Of a stretch of 58,747 nucleotides of DNA, positions 1-8,493 are shown one piece after another. The notes beneath the pieces are model-generated. The model ran no database searches. It was not told where the DNA came from and saw nothing but the letters and a program-made list of their open reading frames with translations. Position 1 is the first letter of the stretch, and every line of letters starts with the position of its first letter. A program made the position numbers and the translations under genes. Source of the stretch: Tenacibaculum sp. 1_MG-2023 (GTDB lineage Bacteria; Bacteroidota; Bacteroidia; Flavobacteriales; Flavobacteriaceae); contig NZ_JAUORH010000018.1 of the NCBI RefSeq assembly GCF_030547425.1, forward strand, positions 1 through 58,747, written 5' to 3'.

Positions 1-71
1 TCTGGACGGGACTCGAACCCGCGACCCCATGCGTGACAGGCATGTATTCTAACCAGCTGAACTACCAGACC
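1..71 (-). tRNA. tRNA-Asp (GUC), 3' end cut by the window edge
   Basis: On the minus strand the cloverleaf is readable: the 5' acceptor strand GGTCTGG (65-71), a D arm with GTTCAGCTGGTTAGA, the anticodon loop CTGTCAC with anticodon GTC (Asp), and a T arm with GGTTCGAGTCC. The matching 3' acceptor strand is visible only as CCAGA before the window starts, so the last bases, discriminator and any CCA are missing. The anticodon call is direct from sequence. Confidence 0.95.
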
Positions 72-126
72 GTTGCTCTAAGCGGATGCAAATATATAAC
101 CTTTTTTTAAATAAAAAAGAGTTATT

Positions 127-1047
127 TCATAAAAAATTCTGCCTACTGATAAGGTAGGAGGTAAGTATTTTGTCATACCCTTCATTTATATCTACAGGAA
201 CATAATCTATCTTGTATTGTAAGCATTTGTTTTTTAGCTTATTGAAGAAGATGTTGCTTAATTCTTGATATTTTTGTTGTACGTTTTCAGCGTATAAATT
301 TATTTCTTCACCAGTTTCAACATCTGTGAATTTTTTTGGGCTATTGTCAAAATCGAATAAGAACTCTGTTTTTTTATCGTGAGTATGAAATAATACAACT
401 TCGTGTTTGTTAAATTTTAAGTGTCGTAAGGCGTCAAAAAGCTCCTCTTCATTTTTTGAGGTTTGAAACATATCAGTAAATAAGAAAATCAAAGACCTTC
501 TATGAATTTTTTCTGCTATTTCATGTAAGTATTGATAAGTTTCTGTTGAGGTGTTTGATTTTGAAGACAATAATAGCTCTAATTGATTCAACAACATTTT
601 ACGGTGACGTTCACTTCCTTTTTCGGGAGCATAATATTCATAAGAATCTGAATAAATACTTAATCCTACAGCATCTCTTTGTCGTTTTAAGATATCCATT
701 AGAGAAGCTGCTGCTAATGCCGAAAAACCAATTTTATTTAAGTTGTCTATTGATTGGTTTTTACTAACAGGATAGTGCATGGAAGCAGAATTGTCTATAA
801 TTAAATGACATCGAAGATTGGTTTCTTCTTCATATTTTTTTGTGTACAACTTTTCGGTCTTAGCAAATAACTTCCAATCAATATGACGCGTGCTTTCACC
901 TTTGTTATAAAGCTTATGTTCAGAAAACTCCACTGAAAAGCCATGAAACGGACTTTTATGCATGCCTGTTATAAAACCTTCAACAACCTGTTTAGCGAGT
1001 AGTTCGAGGTTTTTTAGTTCAGAAGTTGTGTTTTTAAGATCAATCAT
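127..1047 (-). CDS. DUF58 domain protein (MoxR-associated, vWA-like)
   Basis: The protein has the DUF58 hallmark RHIDWKLFAKTEKLYTKKYE, followed by a von Willebrand A-like segment opening with IIDNSASMHYP, which resembles a MIDAS motif. In Bacteroidota such proteins usually belong to MoxR AAA ATPase/Bat operons thought to act in envelope stress or metalloenzyme maturation; no MoxR gene is visible here, though it could lie beyond the left edge. I chose the ATG at 1047 (protein begins MIDLKNTT), giving 306 residues. A longer frame starting at 1086 would run through the trxA terminator hairpin and is unlikely. It follows trxA but is separated from it by that terminator. Confidence 0.85.
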   Translation of the reverse strand: MIDLKNTTSELKNLELLAKQVVEGFITGMHKSPFHGFSVEFSEHKLYNKGESTRHIDWKLFAKTEKLYTKKYEEETNLRCHLIIDNSASMHYPVSKNQSIDNLNKIGFSALAAASLMDILKRQRDAVGLSIYSDSYEYYAPEKGSERHRKMLLNQLELLLSSKSNTSTETYQYLHEIAEKIHRRSLIFLFTDMFQTSKNEEELFDALRHLKFNKHEVVLFHTHDKKTEFLFDFDNSPKKFTDVETGEEINLYAENVQQKYQELSNIFFNKLKNKCLQYKIDYVPVDINEGYDKILTSYLISRQNFL

Positions 1048-1061
1048 ATAGTTCCGAAGAT

Positions 1062-1093
1062 AAAAAAAAGGTTTGGCAATTGCCAAACCTTTT
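1062..1093 (-). terminator. Rho-independent terminator of trxA
   Basis: A perfect 14-bp inverted repeat (1066-1093, centre GGCAATTGCC) is followed on the minus strand by a run of Ts (the As at 1062-1065). It sits 33 bp past the trxA stop and separates trxA from the DUF58 gene. Confidence 0.85.
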
Positions 1094-1125
1094 CTATAAT
1101 ATCAAATTAAAATACTATTTATATA

Positions 1126-1443
1126 TTATAAAGCAGCATCAATTTTATCAGTATATGCTTTTTTAGGAGCGGCACCTACTTGTTTGTCAACAACTTCACC
1201 ATTCTTAAAGATTAATACGGTAGGGATGTTTCTTACACCATATTTAGCAGCAAATTCTTGATTTGCATCTACATCTACTTTACCAACTACAGCCTTACCA
1301 TCGTATTCATTACTAATTTCATCAACGATAGGAGATACCATTCTACAAGGTCCACACCAAGCTGCCCAAAAATCTACTAATACTGGTTTGTCAGATTTTA
1401 ATACTACTTCTTCAAAAGAAGCATCTGTAATTTCTAATGCCAT
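1126..1443 (-). CDS. trxA: Thioredoxin
   Basis: This is a 105-residue classical thioredoxin, a cytoplasmic dithiol/disulfide reductant. The active site WCGPC (Cys30 and Cys33) sits in the canonical context DFWAAWCGPCRM. Later hallmarks are VDVDAN, the cis-proline segment NIPTVLIF and a C-terminal helix. Length is normal for the family and there is no signal peptide. It has its own promoter (1488-1517) and terminator (1062-1093), so it looks monocistronic. It is divergent from metK. Confidence 0.97.
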   Translation of the reverse strand: MALEITDASFEEVVLKSDKPVLVDFWAAWCGPCRMVSPIVDEISNEYDGKAVVGKVDVDANQEFAAKYGVRNIPTVLIFKNGEVVDKQVGAAPKKAYTDKIDAAL

Positions 1444-1487
1444 TTTATTTATGTTTTTATCTAAGTTATTTTCTTATTTATTCACTA

Positions 1488-1517
1488 CAAATGTAAACAA
1501 ATATTTTACCAATACAA
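1488..1517 (-). promoter_or_regulatory. trxA promoter, Bacteroidota type
   Basis: On the minus strand TTG (1517-1515) is followed after 19 bp by TACATTTG (1495-1488). This matches the Bacteroidota consensus TTG-N17..23-TAnnTTTG. It would give a leader of about 40 nt before the trxA ATG. Confidence 0.7.
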
Positions 1518-1574
1518 TTCTACAAAAATTACTTTTTATTATTATAATATCAATACTTTCTATTTACTTACAAG

Positions 1575-1610
1575 TTTGTTTTTAAGTGTGTAAAATAATC
1601 TATAACTTTG
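1575..1610 (+). promoter_or_regulatory. metK promoter
   Basis: TAACTTTG at 1603-1610 is a perfect TAnnTTTG -7 box. A TTTG at 1575-1578 could be the -33 box, but the spacing of 24 bp is slightly long. Transcription would begin about 5-10 bp later, right before the SAM-II-like structure. Confidence 0.55.
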
Positions 1611-1619
1611 CCAAATATA

Positions 1620-1690
1620 TTTTGAGGAAAAATTTGACTGATTGCAACCTCATTGAACAATAGTTCAAAATAAAAATGCTAAAGCAGTAA
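1620..1690 (+). promoter_or_regulatory. SAM-II-type riboswitch upstream of metK
   Basis: The pieces of a SAM-II H-type pseudoknot are present in order. P1 is TGAGG (1623-1627) pairing with CCTCA (1648-1652). The P1 loop ATTTGACTGATTGCAA closely resembles the family loop AUUUAACCGUAUUGCAA. The conserved 3' segment ATGCTAAA is at 1676-1683. The pseudoknot pair is ACTG (1637-1640) with CAGT (1685-1688). The linker carries an extra hairpin, TTGAAC-AATA-GTTCAA (1653-1668). The ligand is inferred from the family and from the metK gene it precedes. The metK ATG is 72 nt past the aptamer, so simple occlusion of a ribosome site next to the aptamer is not obvious. Confidence 0.82.
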
Positions 1691-1762
1691 TTTTCTACTC
1701 CTTTTAGCGACTCAGCAATCCAAGTTTTTTCTTTATAGTTAAATTTTAAAAAAGAAGTATTT

Positions 1763-3016
1763 ATGTCATATTTTTTCACTTCGGAAAGTGTTTCTGAAGG
1801 ACATCCAGACAAAGTAGCAGATCAAATTTCTGATGCTTTAATAGATAATTTTTTAGCTTTTGATTCAGATTCTAAAGTAGCATGTGAAACATTGGTAACA
1901 ACTGGTCAAGTAGTATTAGCAGGAGAAGTAAAATCTTCTACCTACTTAGATGTTCAAAAAATTGCTCGTGAGGTAATTAATAAAATTGGATATACGAAAG
2001 GTGAGTACATGTTTGATGGTAATTCTTGTGGAGTATTATCTGCAATTCATGAACAATCAGATGATATTAGCCGTGGAGTAGATAGAGCATCTAGAGAAGA
2101 GCAAGGTGCCGGAGATCAGGGAATGATGTTTGGTTATGCGACAAACGAAACTGAGCATTATATGCCGTTAGCGTTAGATTTATCACATATAATTTTAAAG
2201 GAATTAGCAGCGATACGTAGAGAGAATAAAGAAATTACTTATTTACGTCCAGATGCTAAAAGTCAGGTAACGATTGAGTATTCTGATGATAACGTACCAC
2301 AACGTATTGAAGCAATTGTTGTTTCTACACAGCACGATGATTTTGCTGATGATGAAACTATGTTAGCAAAAATTAGAAAAGATATTGTTGAAATTTTAAT
2401 CCCAAGAGTTAAAGCACAATTAACTCCAGAAATTCAAGCGTTGTTTAATGATGATATTAAATATCATATTAATCCAACAGGGAAATTTGTAATTGGTGGA
2501 CCTCACGGAGATACTGGATTAACAGGACGTAAAATCATTGTAGATACCTATGGAGGAAAAGGAGCACATGGTGGTGGAGCTTTCTCAGGAAAAGATCCTA
2601 GTAAAGTAGATCGTTCTGCAGCGTATGCAACGCGTCATATTGCTAAAAACTTAGTAGCGGCGGGAGTTGCTGATGAGGTATTGGTACAAGTATCGTATGC
2701 GATTGGAGTTGTAGAGCCAATGGGGGTTTTTGTAGACACTTATGGAACATCAAAAGTTAATTTAAATGATGGGGAGATAGCTCAAAAAGTTTCTGAAATT
2801 TTTGATATGCGCCCGCATGCTATTGAAGATCGTTTAAAGTTACGTAACCCAATATATAGTGAAACTGCTGCTTATGGGCATATGGGAAGAACAAACGAAG
2901 TGGTTTCCAAAACATTTACGCAACCTAACGGAGAAAGTAAAACCGTAGAAGTTGAGCTATTTACTTGGGAAAAATTAGATTATGTTTCTAAAGTAAAAGA
3001 GAATTTTGGTTTGTAA
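1763..3016 (+). CDS. metK: S-adenosylmethionine synthetase
   Basis: The enzyme makes SAM from methionine and ATP. Family signatures are clear: the N-terminal [19 protein letters not shown] with the ATP/metal residues, the central [12 protein letters not shown] hexapeptide region, and the P-loop-like [21 protein letters not shown] plus [19 protein letters not shown]. At 417 residues it is a little longer than the roughly 385-residue E. coli enzyme, which is usual for Bacteroidota. The gene is monocistronic, with a TAnnTTTG promoter and a SAM-II-like leader upstream and a strong hairpin downstream; the leader suggests feedback by the product SAM. Confidence 0.98.
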   Translation: MSYFFTSESVSEGHPDKVADQISDALIDNFLAFDSDSKVACETLVTTGQVVLAGEVKSSTYLDVQKIAREVINKIGYTKGEYMFDGNSCGVLSAIHEQSDDISRGVDRASREEQGAGDQGMMFGYATNETEHYMPLALDLSHIILKELAAIRRENKEITYLRPDAKSQVTIEYSDDNVPQRIEAIVVSTQHDDFADDETMLAKIRKDIVEILIPRVKAQLTPEIQALFNDDIKYHINPTGKFVIGGPHGDTGLTGRKIIVDTYGGKGAHGGGAFSGKDPSKVDRSAAYATRHIAKNLVAAGVADEVLVQVSYAIGVVEPMGVFVDTYGTSKVNLNDGEIAQKVSEIFDMRPHAIEDRLKLRNPIYSETAAYGHMGRTNEVVSKTFTQPNGESKTVEVELFTWEKLDYVSKVKENFGL

Positions 3017-3035
3017 AAAACAAAATTAGTAGTAA

Positions 3036-3062
3036 AAAAGCCTCGACATTGTCGAGGCTTTG
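3036..3062. terminator. Bidirectional terminator between metK and sppA
   Basis: Stem AAGCCTCGAC / GTCGAGGCTT with a 3-nt ATT loop, flanked by As on the left and Ts on the right. It lies between the convergent metK and sppA stops and can serve both. Confidence 0.85.
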
Positions 3063-3075
3063 TAGTTTTAATAGT

Positions 3076-4821
3076 TTATTTTACTTGAAATACAAAGGGT
3101 ATTCTAGCTTGAATTCCTTTTAGGTTTTTCATTTTATGAATGTTGTTGTATAACTGATAGTTTTCATCACCCATTGTTTCTTTCAAAATTTCTTCTTTTG
3201 AAGCTTTTGCAAAAGGAGAGAATTTTAAGGCTTCTTTTAAATCTGTTTTATAATTAGGGTAATTACGAACTCTGTAGTTTTCAAGCTCTGCTAATTCAGC
3301 GGCAACTTTAATAGCATCATTTAATCCTCCTAATTGATCTACTAAGCCGTTTTCAATAGCTTCTTTACCTGTCCAAACTCTACCTTGAGCAATTTCATTT
3401 ACTTGCTCAAAAGTCATGTTACGTCCTGCAGAAACACGGTTAACAAATGTGGTGTAAATTTGTTCAACACCTTCCTTAGTAACATCGTAAAACTTTTTAT
3501 TCATTGGTTCAAAAACACTGTAAGAAGCACTGTTGTTGGTAGATACTTGCTCTGCATTAATACCAATATTGTCGGTAAATTGACTAAAGTTAGGAATAGC
3601 GCCAAAAACACCGATTGAACCTGTTATTGTTGTAGGTTCTGCAATAATTTTATCGGCATTACAAGCAATGTAGTAACCACCAGAAGCAGCGAAGTTACCC
3701 ATAGAAACTACTAAAGGTTTTTCTTTTTTAGTTAATTCTAACTCACGCCATATTAGTTCAGAAGCCAATGCGTTACCTCCAGGAGAGTTTACGCGTAGTA
3801 CGACAGCTTTTACATTATCATCTTTTCTAGCTTTTCTAATAGCTTTATTAATAATTCCTTGTCCAATATAGTCTTCATTTCCTTCTCCGTAGATAATGTC
3901 TCCTTGTGCATATATTACAGCAATTTTATCTTTTGCTGTTGAAGAAATTCTTCCTTTTCCAGAGTTTATGTAGTCTTCAATAGAAATAGTATTTAGTTTC
4001 TTGTCAGAACCCATAGCTAATTTTTCTTCGTATTCATCTTCGTAAATAGAAGCATCAATTAAATTGTTTTCTTTTGCAACAGTAACATTTCTTCCGTTAG
4101 AATTATCTGCAATAAGGTTTAGCTTTTCAATAGAAATGTTTCTACTTTTACTAATATCATCTGTAATTTCTGACCAAATTGACTTTAAAAATGAAGTAGT
4201 TTGTTCGCGGTTAGCTTCGCTCATTTCATTTTCCAAGAAAGGTTCAACAGCACTTTTATATTTTCCGTGACGAATAACCTCCATTTTAATACCATATTTG
4301 TCTTCAAAGTCTTTGAAATATAAAATTTCGGTAGATAAACCTCTAAAGTCAATAGCTCCTACTGGGTTTAAGAATAAACTGTCAGCAACAGAGCTTAGGT
4401 AGTAATTTTTTTGAGTATAAATGTCATTATAAGCATATACAAACTTACCACTCTCTTTAAACTCTTCAATTTTGTTTCGTATGGCTTGTGTTTGTGCGAT
4501 ACCAGCATTAATAAAAGGTGTTTTAATACTTATTCCTTTTATTTTATCATCAGTTTTTGCATTTTCAATAGCGTTGATAATTTTGTTTAAAGCCAATTTT
4601 TCATCTGTTAGCTCCAAAGCTTCAGCAATAGGATTGTCTTCTTTTGGAGCATAATCTTTAATGGGTGTTGATAAATCTAACTCTAAAACTGAGTTTGATT
4701 TTACAACAATTTTTTCTTCAGCTCCTACAATAGCAGCGATAGCAAAAAAGAATACAAATAGCAAAAATAGAGCAATGAAAAAGCCTAGAATAGAGGCAAG
4801 TAAATTTCTTAAAAACTTCAT
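3076..4821 (-). CDS. sppA: Signal peptide peptidase SppA, long (67K) type
   Basis: A membrane serine protease of the S49 family that degrades cleaved signal peptides. It has an N-terminal transmembrane segment (about residues 5-33, LLASILGFFIALFLLFVFFF) and two S49 domains in tandem. The first domain holds the general-base lysine region RHGKYKSAVEPF. The second holds the nucleophile region MGNFAASGGYYIA and the following GSIGVFG. At 581 residues it is the duplicated form. It is preceded by a TAnnTTTG box and converges on metK. Confidence 0.95.
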   Translation of the reverse strand: MKFLRNLLASILGFFIALFLLFVFFFAIAAIVGAEEKIVVKSNSVLELDLSTPIKDYAPKEDNPIAEALELTDEKLALNKIINAIENAKTDDKIKGISIKTPFINAGIAQTQAIRNKIEEFKESGKFVYAYNDIYTQKNYYLSSVADSLFLNPVGAIDFRGLSTEILYFKDFEDKYGIKMEVIRHGKYKSAVEPFLENEMSEANREQTTSFLKSIWSEITDDISKSRNISIEKLNLIADNSNGRNVTVAKENNLIDASIYEDEYEEKLAMGSDKKLNTISIEDYINSGKGRISSTAKDKIAVIYAQGDIIYGEGNEDYIGQGIINKAIRKARKDDNVKAVVLRVNSPGGNALASELIWRELELTKKEKPLVVSMGNFAASGGYYIACNADKIIAEPTTITGSIGVFGAIPNFSQFTDNIGINAEQVSTNNSASYSVFEPMNKKFYDVTKEGVEQIYTTFVNRVSAGRNMTFEQVNEIAQGRVWTGKEAIENGLVDQLGGLNDAIKVAAELAELENYRVRNYPNYKTDLKEALKFSPFAKASKEEILKETMGDENYQLYNNIHKMKNLKGIQARIPFVFQVK

Positions 4822-4844
4822 GTTGTATGGTTAATTTTTTTGAG

Positions 4845-4852
4845 CAAATATA
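4845..4852 (-). promoter_or_regulatory. Probable sppA -7 promoter box
   Basis: TATATTTG on the minus strand, 24 bp before the sppA ATG, matches TAnnTTTG. No convincing -33 TTG is seen at the expected spacing. Confidence 0.45.
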
Positions 4853-4887
4853 CAGTTTTTAGAGAGACGCCTTTTACTAAGGTTTTG

Positions 4888-5319
4888 TTAGTTCCAACGA
4901 TTTATTCCTACACCCAAGTTCATGCGGTATTTTCGTTGGGCGAACTCAAAATAATTAAAAAGTTTATAATTTACTTCATAACCATAATCAACGTGTGGAC
5001 TATAATCAATTACATTTTCATAAATGTTTGAATTAAATTGAAGAGGATTTCTAGCTCGATAATTCCATGTATTTACATACAAACAATTTTTATTTTCTAG
5101 GTATTGTTGTGAGTAAAAGTCCTCTGGTTTGGCTATACTGTTTAAATAAGTAGTAAAACCAGGATCAATAATTATAATTTCATACTCTAAACTATCATTA
5201 GCAATTACAACAGGTTCCTCTTTAGGAGTGTTAGAAGTATTTTTTATAGGCGAGGAACTGCAAGCCCATATCATAGTTCCAATAACACTAAGAAAAAGAA
5301 TATGTTGTAAGGTTTTCAT
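4888..5319 (-). CDS. DUF6146-like small lipoprotein
   Basis: A 143-residue protein with a lipoprotein signal (MKTLQHILFLSVIGTMIWAC, lipidated Cys20) followed by a short Ser/Thr/Pro/Glu-rich linker. The mature part has an aromatic-rich domain with IIIIDPGFTTYL, YLENKNCLYVNTWNYRARNP and a C-terminal INRWN. I recognise the overall pattern as the flavobacterial DUF6146 family, from memory rather than a search. Function is unknown; the signal places it in an outer or inner membrane facing the periplasm. It is transcribed alone, upstream of sppA on the same strand, with 66 bp between them. Confidence 0.75.
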   Translation of the reverse strand: MKTLQHILFLSVIGTMIWACSSSPIKNTSNTPKEEPVVIANDSLEYEIIIIDPGFTTYLNSIAKPEDFYSQQYLENKNCLYVNTWNYRARNPLQFNSNIYENVIDYSPHVDYGYEVNYKLFNYFEFAQRKYRMNLGVGINRWN

Positions 5320-5418
5320 AATCAGTGTGATTTGTAATTATAAAGTTGCAAAAATTATTCCATTTTTCATTGATTTTTAATTTGTTTAATAGTAATTTTC
5401 AGCATTAAATACTAAAAA

Positions 5419-5979
5419 ATGAAGAAAAGATGTTTTTGGGTTAGTGATGATCCACTATATGTTGAGTATCACGATAATGAATGGGGAGTGCCTGTATATG
5501 ATGACGATAAGCTGTTTGAGTTTTTAATATTAGAAACTTTCCAAGCAGGTTTGAGTTGGATTACAGTTTTGAAGAAAAGAGAAAACTTTAGAAAGGCGTT
5601 TGATAATTTCGACTATAAAAAAATAGCAAAATACTCTGAAGATAAATATGAAGAATTGCTTTTGGATGCTGGAATTATAAGAAATAAATTAAAGATAAGA
5701 GCCACAATTACCAACGCGCAGGCTTTTATGAAAGTACAAGACGAATTTGGTTCGTTCTCAAAATATATTTGGAGCTTTACTAATGGAAAACCGATAGTGA
5801 ATAAGTTTGAAAAGAGAGAAGAAGTACCAGCAACAACAGAGCTTTCTGATGCGATTTCAAAAGATTTAAAAAAACGAGGATTTAAGTTTGTTGGTTCAAC
5901 AGTAATTTATGCACACATGCAGGCTACAGGAATGGTAAACGACCATACAACCGACTGTTTTCGATACCGTGAAGTTTAA
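5419..5979 (+). CDS. tag: DNA-3-methyladenine glycosylase I
   Basis: Base-excision repair enzyme that removes 3-methyladenine from DNA. The sequence starts with RCFWV and YHDNEWGVPVYDDDKLFEFLILETFQAGLSW, typical of Tag, and ends with the zinc-site motif MVNDHTTDCFRY. The four zinc ligands expected in Tag (an N-terminal Cys and His, a C-terminal His and Cys) are all present. The length of 186 residues is normal. It has its own upstream region, and the next gene is 47 bp downstream on the same strand. Confidence 0.96.
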   Translation: MKKRCFWVSDDPLYVEYHDNEWGVPVYDDDKLFEFLILETFQAGLSWITVLKKRENFRKAFDNFDYKKIAKYSEDKYEELLLDAGIIRNKLKIRATITNAQAFMKVQDEFGSFSKYIWSFTNGKPIVNKFEKREEVPATTELSDAISKDLKKRGFKFVGSTVIYAHMQATGMVNDHTTDCFRYREV

Positions 5980-6026
5980 ATTTCGTAATTTTAGCATTCA
6001 AAAAAAATAAATTTAAAACTATATAA

Positions 6027-8060
6027 ATGAAATTAAAACAAATGCTTTGTGCAGTTGTTGCAGCTGGAGTATTAACTTCATGCGGAACAGAAGCCAAAAA
6101 AGAACCTAAAGTAGTAGAAAAAAAGGCAAAAGAGTTTGAGTATGTTGTTGAGCAATTTGCCGATATAAAAGTGTTACGTTATCAAATTCCAGGATTTGAT
6201 GAATTAACACTAAAAGAAAAAAAATTAGTGTACTATTTAACACAAGCTGGTTTATCTGGGCGTGATATTATGTGGGATCAAAACTACCGTCATAATCTAG
6301 AAATTAGAGCTGCTTTAGAAAACATTAATAATAATTTTAAAGGAGACAAAGAAAGTGAAGATTTTAAAGCATTCACTACCTATTTGAAAAGAGTGTGGTT
6401 TTCTAATGGAATCCATCATCATTATTCTAACGATAAGTTAAAACCTACATTTTCTAAAGAATATTTAGAAACGTTGTTAAAAGAAACTAATACTGAATTA
6501 TCTACGGAAGCATTAGACGTTATTTTTAATGATAAAGATGCTAAAAAAGTAAACAAAAAAGCTGGGGTAGATAATGTATTAGCATCAGCAGTAAACTTTT
6601 ATGGTGCAGATATTACCAGCAAAGAGGTAGAAGATTTTTATGTGAAAGCAGATAAAGGACCAAAAGGGCAACCAATTGAGGCTGGTTTAAACTCTAAGTT
6701 AGTTCGTGAAGATGGAAAACTAGTTGAAAAAGTTTGGAAATCTGGCGGGATGTACGGGCAAGCAATCGATAAAATTATTTATTGGTTAGAAAAAGCTAAG
6801 GAAGTAGCCGAGAACGAAAAACAAGCAAAAACGTTAGAGTTGTTAATCGAGTACTATAAAACAGGAGATTTACATACTTGGGACGAATATGCAATTGCTT
6901 GGGTAGAATCTACTGAAGGTAACATTGATTGGATTAACGGTTTTATTGAAGTGTATAATGACCCTAAAGGATACAGAGGTTCATACGAAACGGTTGTACA
7001 AATCAAAGACTTTGATATGTCTAAAAAAATGAAAGTATTATCAGACAACGCACAGTGGTTTGAAGATAACGCTCCGTTAGACCCAACCCACAAAAAGAAA
7101 GATGTTGTAGGAGTTTCATATAAAACAGTAAATGTAGCAGGTGAAGCTGGAGATGCATCTCCAAGTACGCCAATTGGAGTGAATTTACCAAACAACAACT
7201 GGATTCGTCAACAACACGGTTCTAAATCGGTATCGTTAGGAAATATTATAGGTTCTTATAACAATGCTGGAGGAACTGGACGTTTAAAAGAGTTTGCTAA
7301 CGATCAAGAAGAAATTGATTTAGAGATTAAATATGGGAAGTTAGCAGATAAATTACACACGGCATTACACGAGGTAATCGGGCATGCTTCAGGTGTAATT
7401 AACGACGGAGTTGGTCAACCAAAAGAGACATTAAAGAACTATGCTTCTACAATGGAAGAGGGTAGAGCAGATTTAGTTGGGTTGTATTATTTAATGGATC
7501 CTAAATTACAAGAATTAAGGTTAGTTGATGATTGGCAAAAAGTAGGAAAAGCTGCTTATGACGGATATATCAGAAATGGGTTAATGACGCAGTTAATCAG
7601 AATTAACTTAGGAGACGATATTGAAGAAGATCACATGGTAAACCGTCAATGGGTTTCAGCGTGGGCTTTTGAACAAGGAGTGAAAGATAATGTAATTGAA
7701 AAAGTTACTAGAGATGGAAAAACTTTTTATAACATTAATGATTATGAAAAACTTCGTGAAATTTTTGGACGTTTATTAAAAGAAACACAAAGAATTAAAT
7801 CAGAAGGAGATTTTGAAGCGGCAAAAGCATTAGTAGAAGGTTACGGAGTAAAAGTAGATCAAGATATTCATAAAGAAGTTTTAGATCGTAATGCACAGTT
7901 TACATCAGCTCCTTATAACGGATTTGTAAATCCAGTCTTAGAGCCAGTAACTGATACTGATGGAAATATTACTGATATCAAGATTAAGCAACCAGAAACG
8001 TTTGAAGAGCAAATGAAGTTCTACGCTAAAAACTATAACTTCTTGCCAGTTAAAAACTAA
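6027..8060 (+). CDS. Dipeptidyl-peptidase III-like zinc peptidase (M49), lipoprotein
   Basis: A 677-residue M49-family metallopeptidase that releases dipeptides from oligopeptide N-termini. The zinc motif HEVIGH (from residue 448) has the extended HExxxH spacing peculiar to DPP III, and the third-ligand motif EEGRAD follows at residue 477. The N-terminus MKLKQMLCAVVAAGVLTSCG carries a lipobox with Cys19. So unlike the cytosolic eukaryotic enzyme, this one is probably an envelope lipoprotein, as in other Bacteroidota. It is followed by a good terminator. Confidence 0.93.
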   Translation: MKLKQMLCAVVAAGVLTSCGTEAKKEPKVVEKKAKEFEYVVEQFADIKVLRYQIPGFDELTLKEKKLVYYLTQAGLSGRDIMWDQNYRHNLEIRAALENINNNFKGDKESEDFKAFTTYLKRVWFSNGIHHHYSNDKLKPTFSKEYLETLLKETNTELSTEALDVIFNDKDAKKVNKKAGVDNVLASAVNFYGADITSKEVEDFYVKADKGPKGQPIEAGLNSKLVREDGKLVEKVWKSGGMYGQAIDKIIYWLEKAKEVAENEKQAKTLELLIEYYKTGDLHTWDEYAIAWVESTEGNIDWINGFIEVYNDPKGYRGSYETVVQIKDFDMSKKMKVLSDNAQWFEDNAPLDPTHKKKDVVGVSYKTVNVAGEAGDASPSTPIGVNLPNNNWIRQQHGSKSVSLGNIIGSYNNAGGTGRLKEFANDQEEIDLEIKYGKLADKLHTALHEVIGHASGVINDGVGQPKETLKNYASTMEEGRADLVGLYYLMDPKLQELRLVDDWQKVGKAAYDGYIRNGLMTQLIRINLGDDIEEDHMVNRQWVSAWAFEQGVKDNVIEKVTRDGKTFYNINDYEKLREIFGRLLKETQRIKSEGDFEAAKALVEGYGVKVDQDIHKEVLDRNAQFTSAPYNGFVNPVLEPVTDTDGNITDIKIKQPETFEEQMKFYAKNYNFLPVKN

Positions 8061-8092
8061 GAAGTCCAGTTTTAAAAATAGTTGAAAAAATC

Positions 8093-8122
8093 AAAACCGA
8101 TTCTATTTAGAATCGGTTTTTT
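8093..8122 (+). terminator. Terminator of the DPP III-like gene
   Basis: Hairpin AACCGATTCT-ATTT-AGAATCGGTT followed by a T run, 33 bp after the stop. It may also serve the convergent small membrane protein gene. Confidence 0.85.
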
Positions 8123-8152
8123 GATTTTATAAGAAACTATTAAAAGGAAGTG

Positions 8153-8365
8153 TTATTTTGTTAATAATTTTGATAAAAACAATAAAGCAATTACTACTGC
8201 TATTGCTATAGCAACGTATAAAGCTCCATTCTGATAATGTTTTTTATTGTTTTTAGCATCTTTCTTATAACTAAAATACATTAAAAGAATAAAAGCTATC
8301 ACAAATAAACTCGCAAAAACAATTCTGCCTGTAGTAAACATTTTTGCAGCAATAAGTATAAACAT
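8153..8365 (-). CDS. Small two-helix membrane protein, unknown
   Basis: A 70-residue protein with two predicted membrane helices (about 14-32 and 48-66) joined by a Lys/Asn-rich loop (YKKDAKNNKKHYQNG). Small proteins of this kind are common in Flavobacteriaceae; I cannot give a function. A TAACTTTG box at 8382-8389 is placed so that transcription would start about 10 nt before the first ATG. A second in-frame ATG at 8341 would give a 62-residue form. It converges with the DPP III-like gene. Confidence 0.65.
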   Translation of the reverse strand: MFILIAAKMFTTGRIVFASLFVIAFILLMYFSYKKDAKNNKKHYQNGALYVAIAIAVVIALLFLSKLLTK

Positions 8366-8381
8366 AAAATTGTATTTTTAG

Positions 8382-8389
8382 CAAAGTTA
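8382..8389 (-). promoter_or_regulatory. Probable -7 box for the small membrane protein gene
   Basis: TAACTTTG on the minus strand, 16 bp before the ATG, matches TAnnTTTG. No clear -33 element. Confidence 0.4.
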
Positions 8390-8493
8390 AAGAATGATTT
8401 TAGAATGAAAAAAACTAAAATAGCAATTATTTTTGATGCTAGTTAAAGTGTCAGAGAAAGCAACATAAACCAATATAAAACAGATTAATTACA

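Noticed and set aside
1600..1812. A 70-codon minus-strand frame across the metK leader
   Set aside because: It overlaps the SAM-II-like structure and the start of metK; coding is implausible.
8405..8446. A 13-codon peptide (MKKTKIAIIFDAS) before the MazG-like gene
   Set aside because: Too short to support; it might be a leader peptide or a decayed gene end, but there is no attenuator structure and no further evidence.
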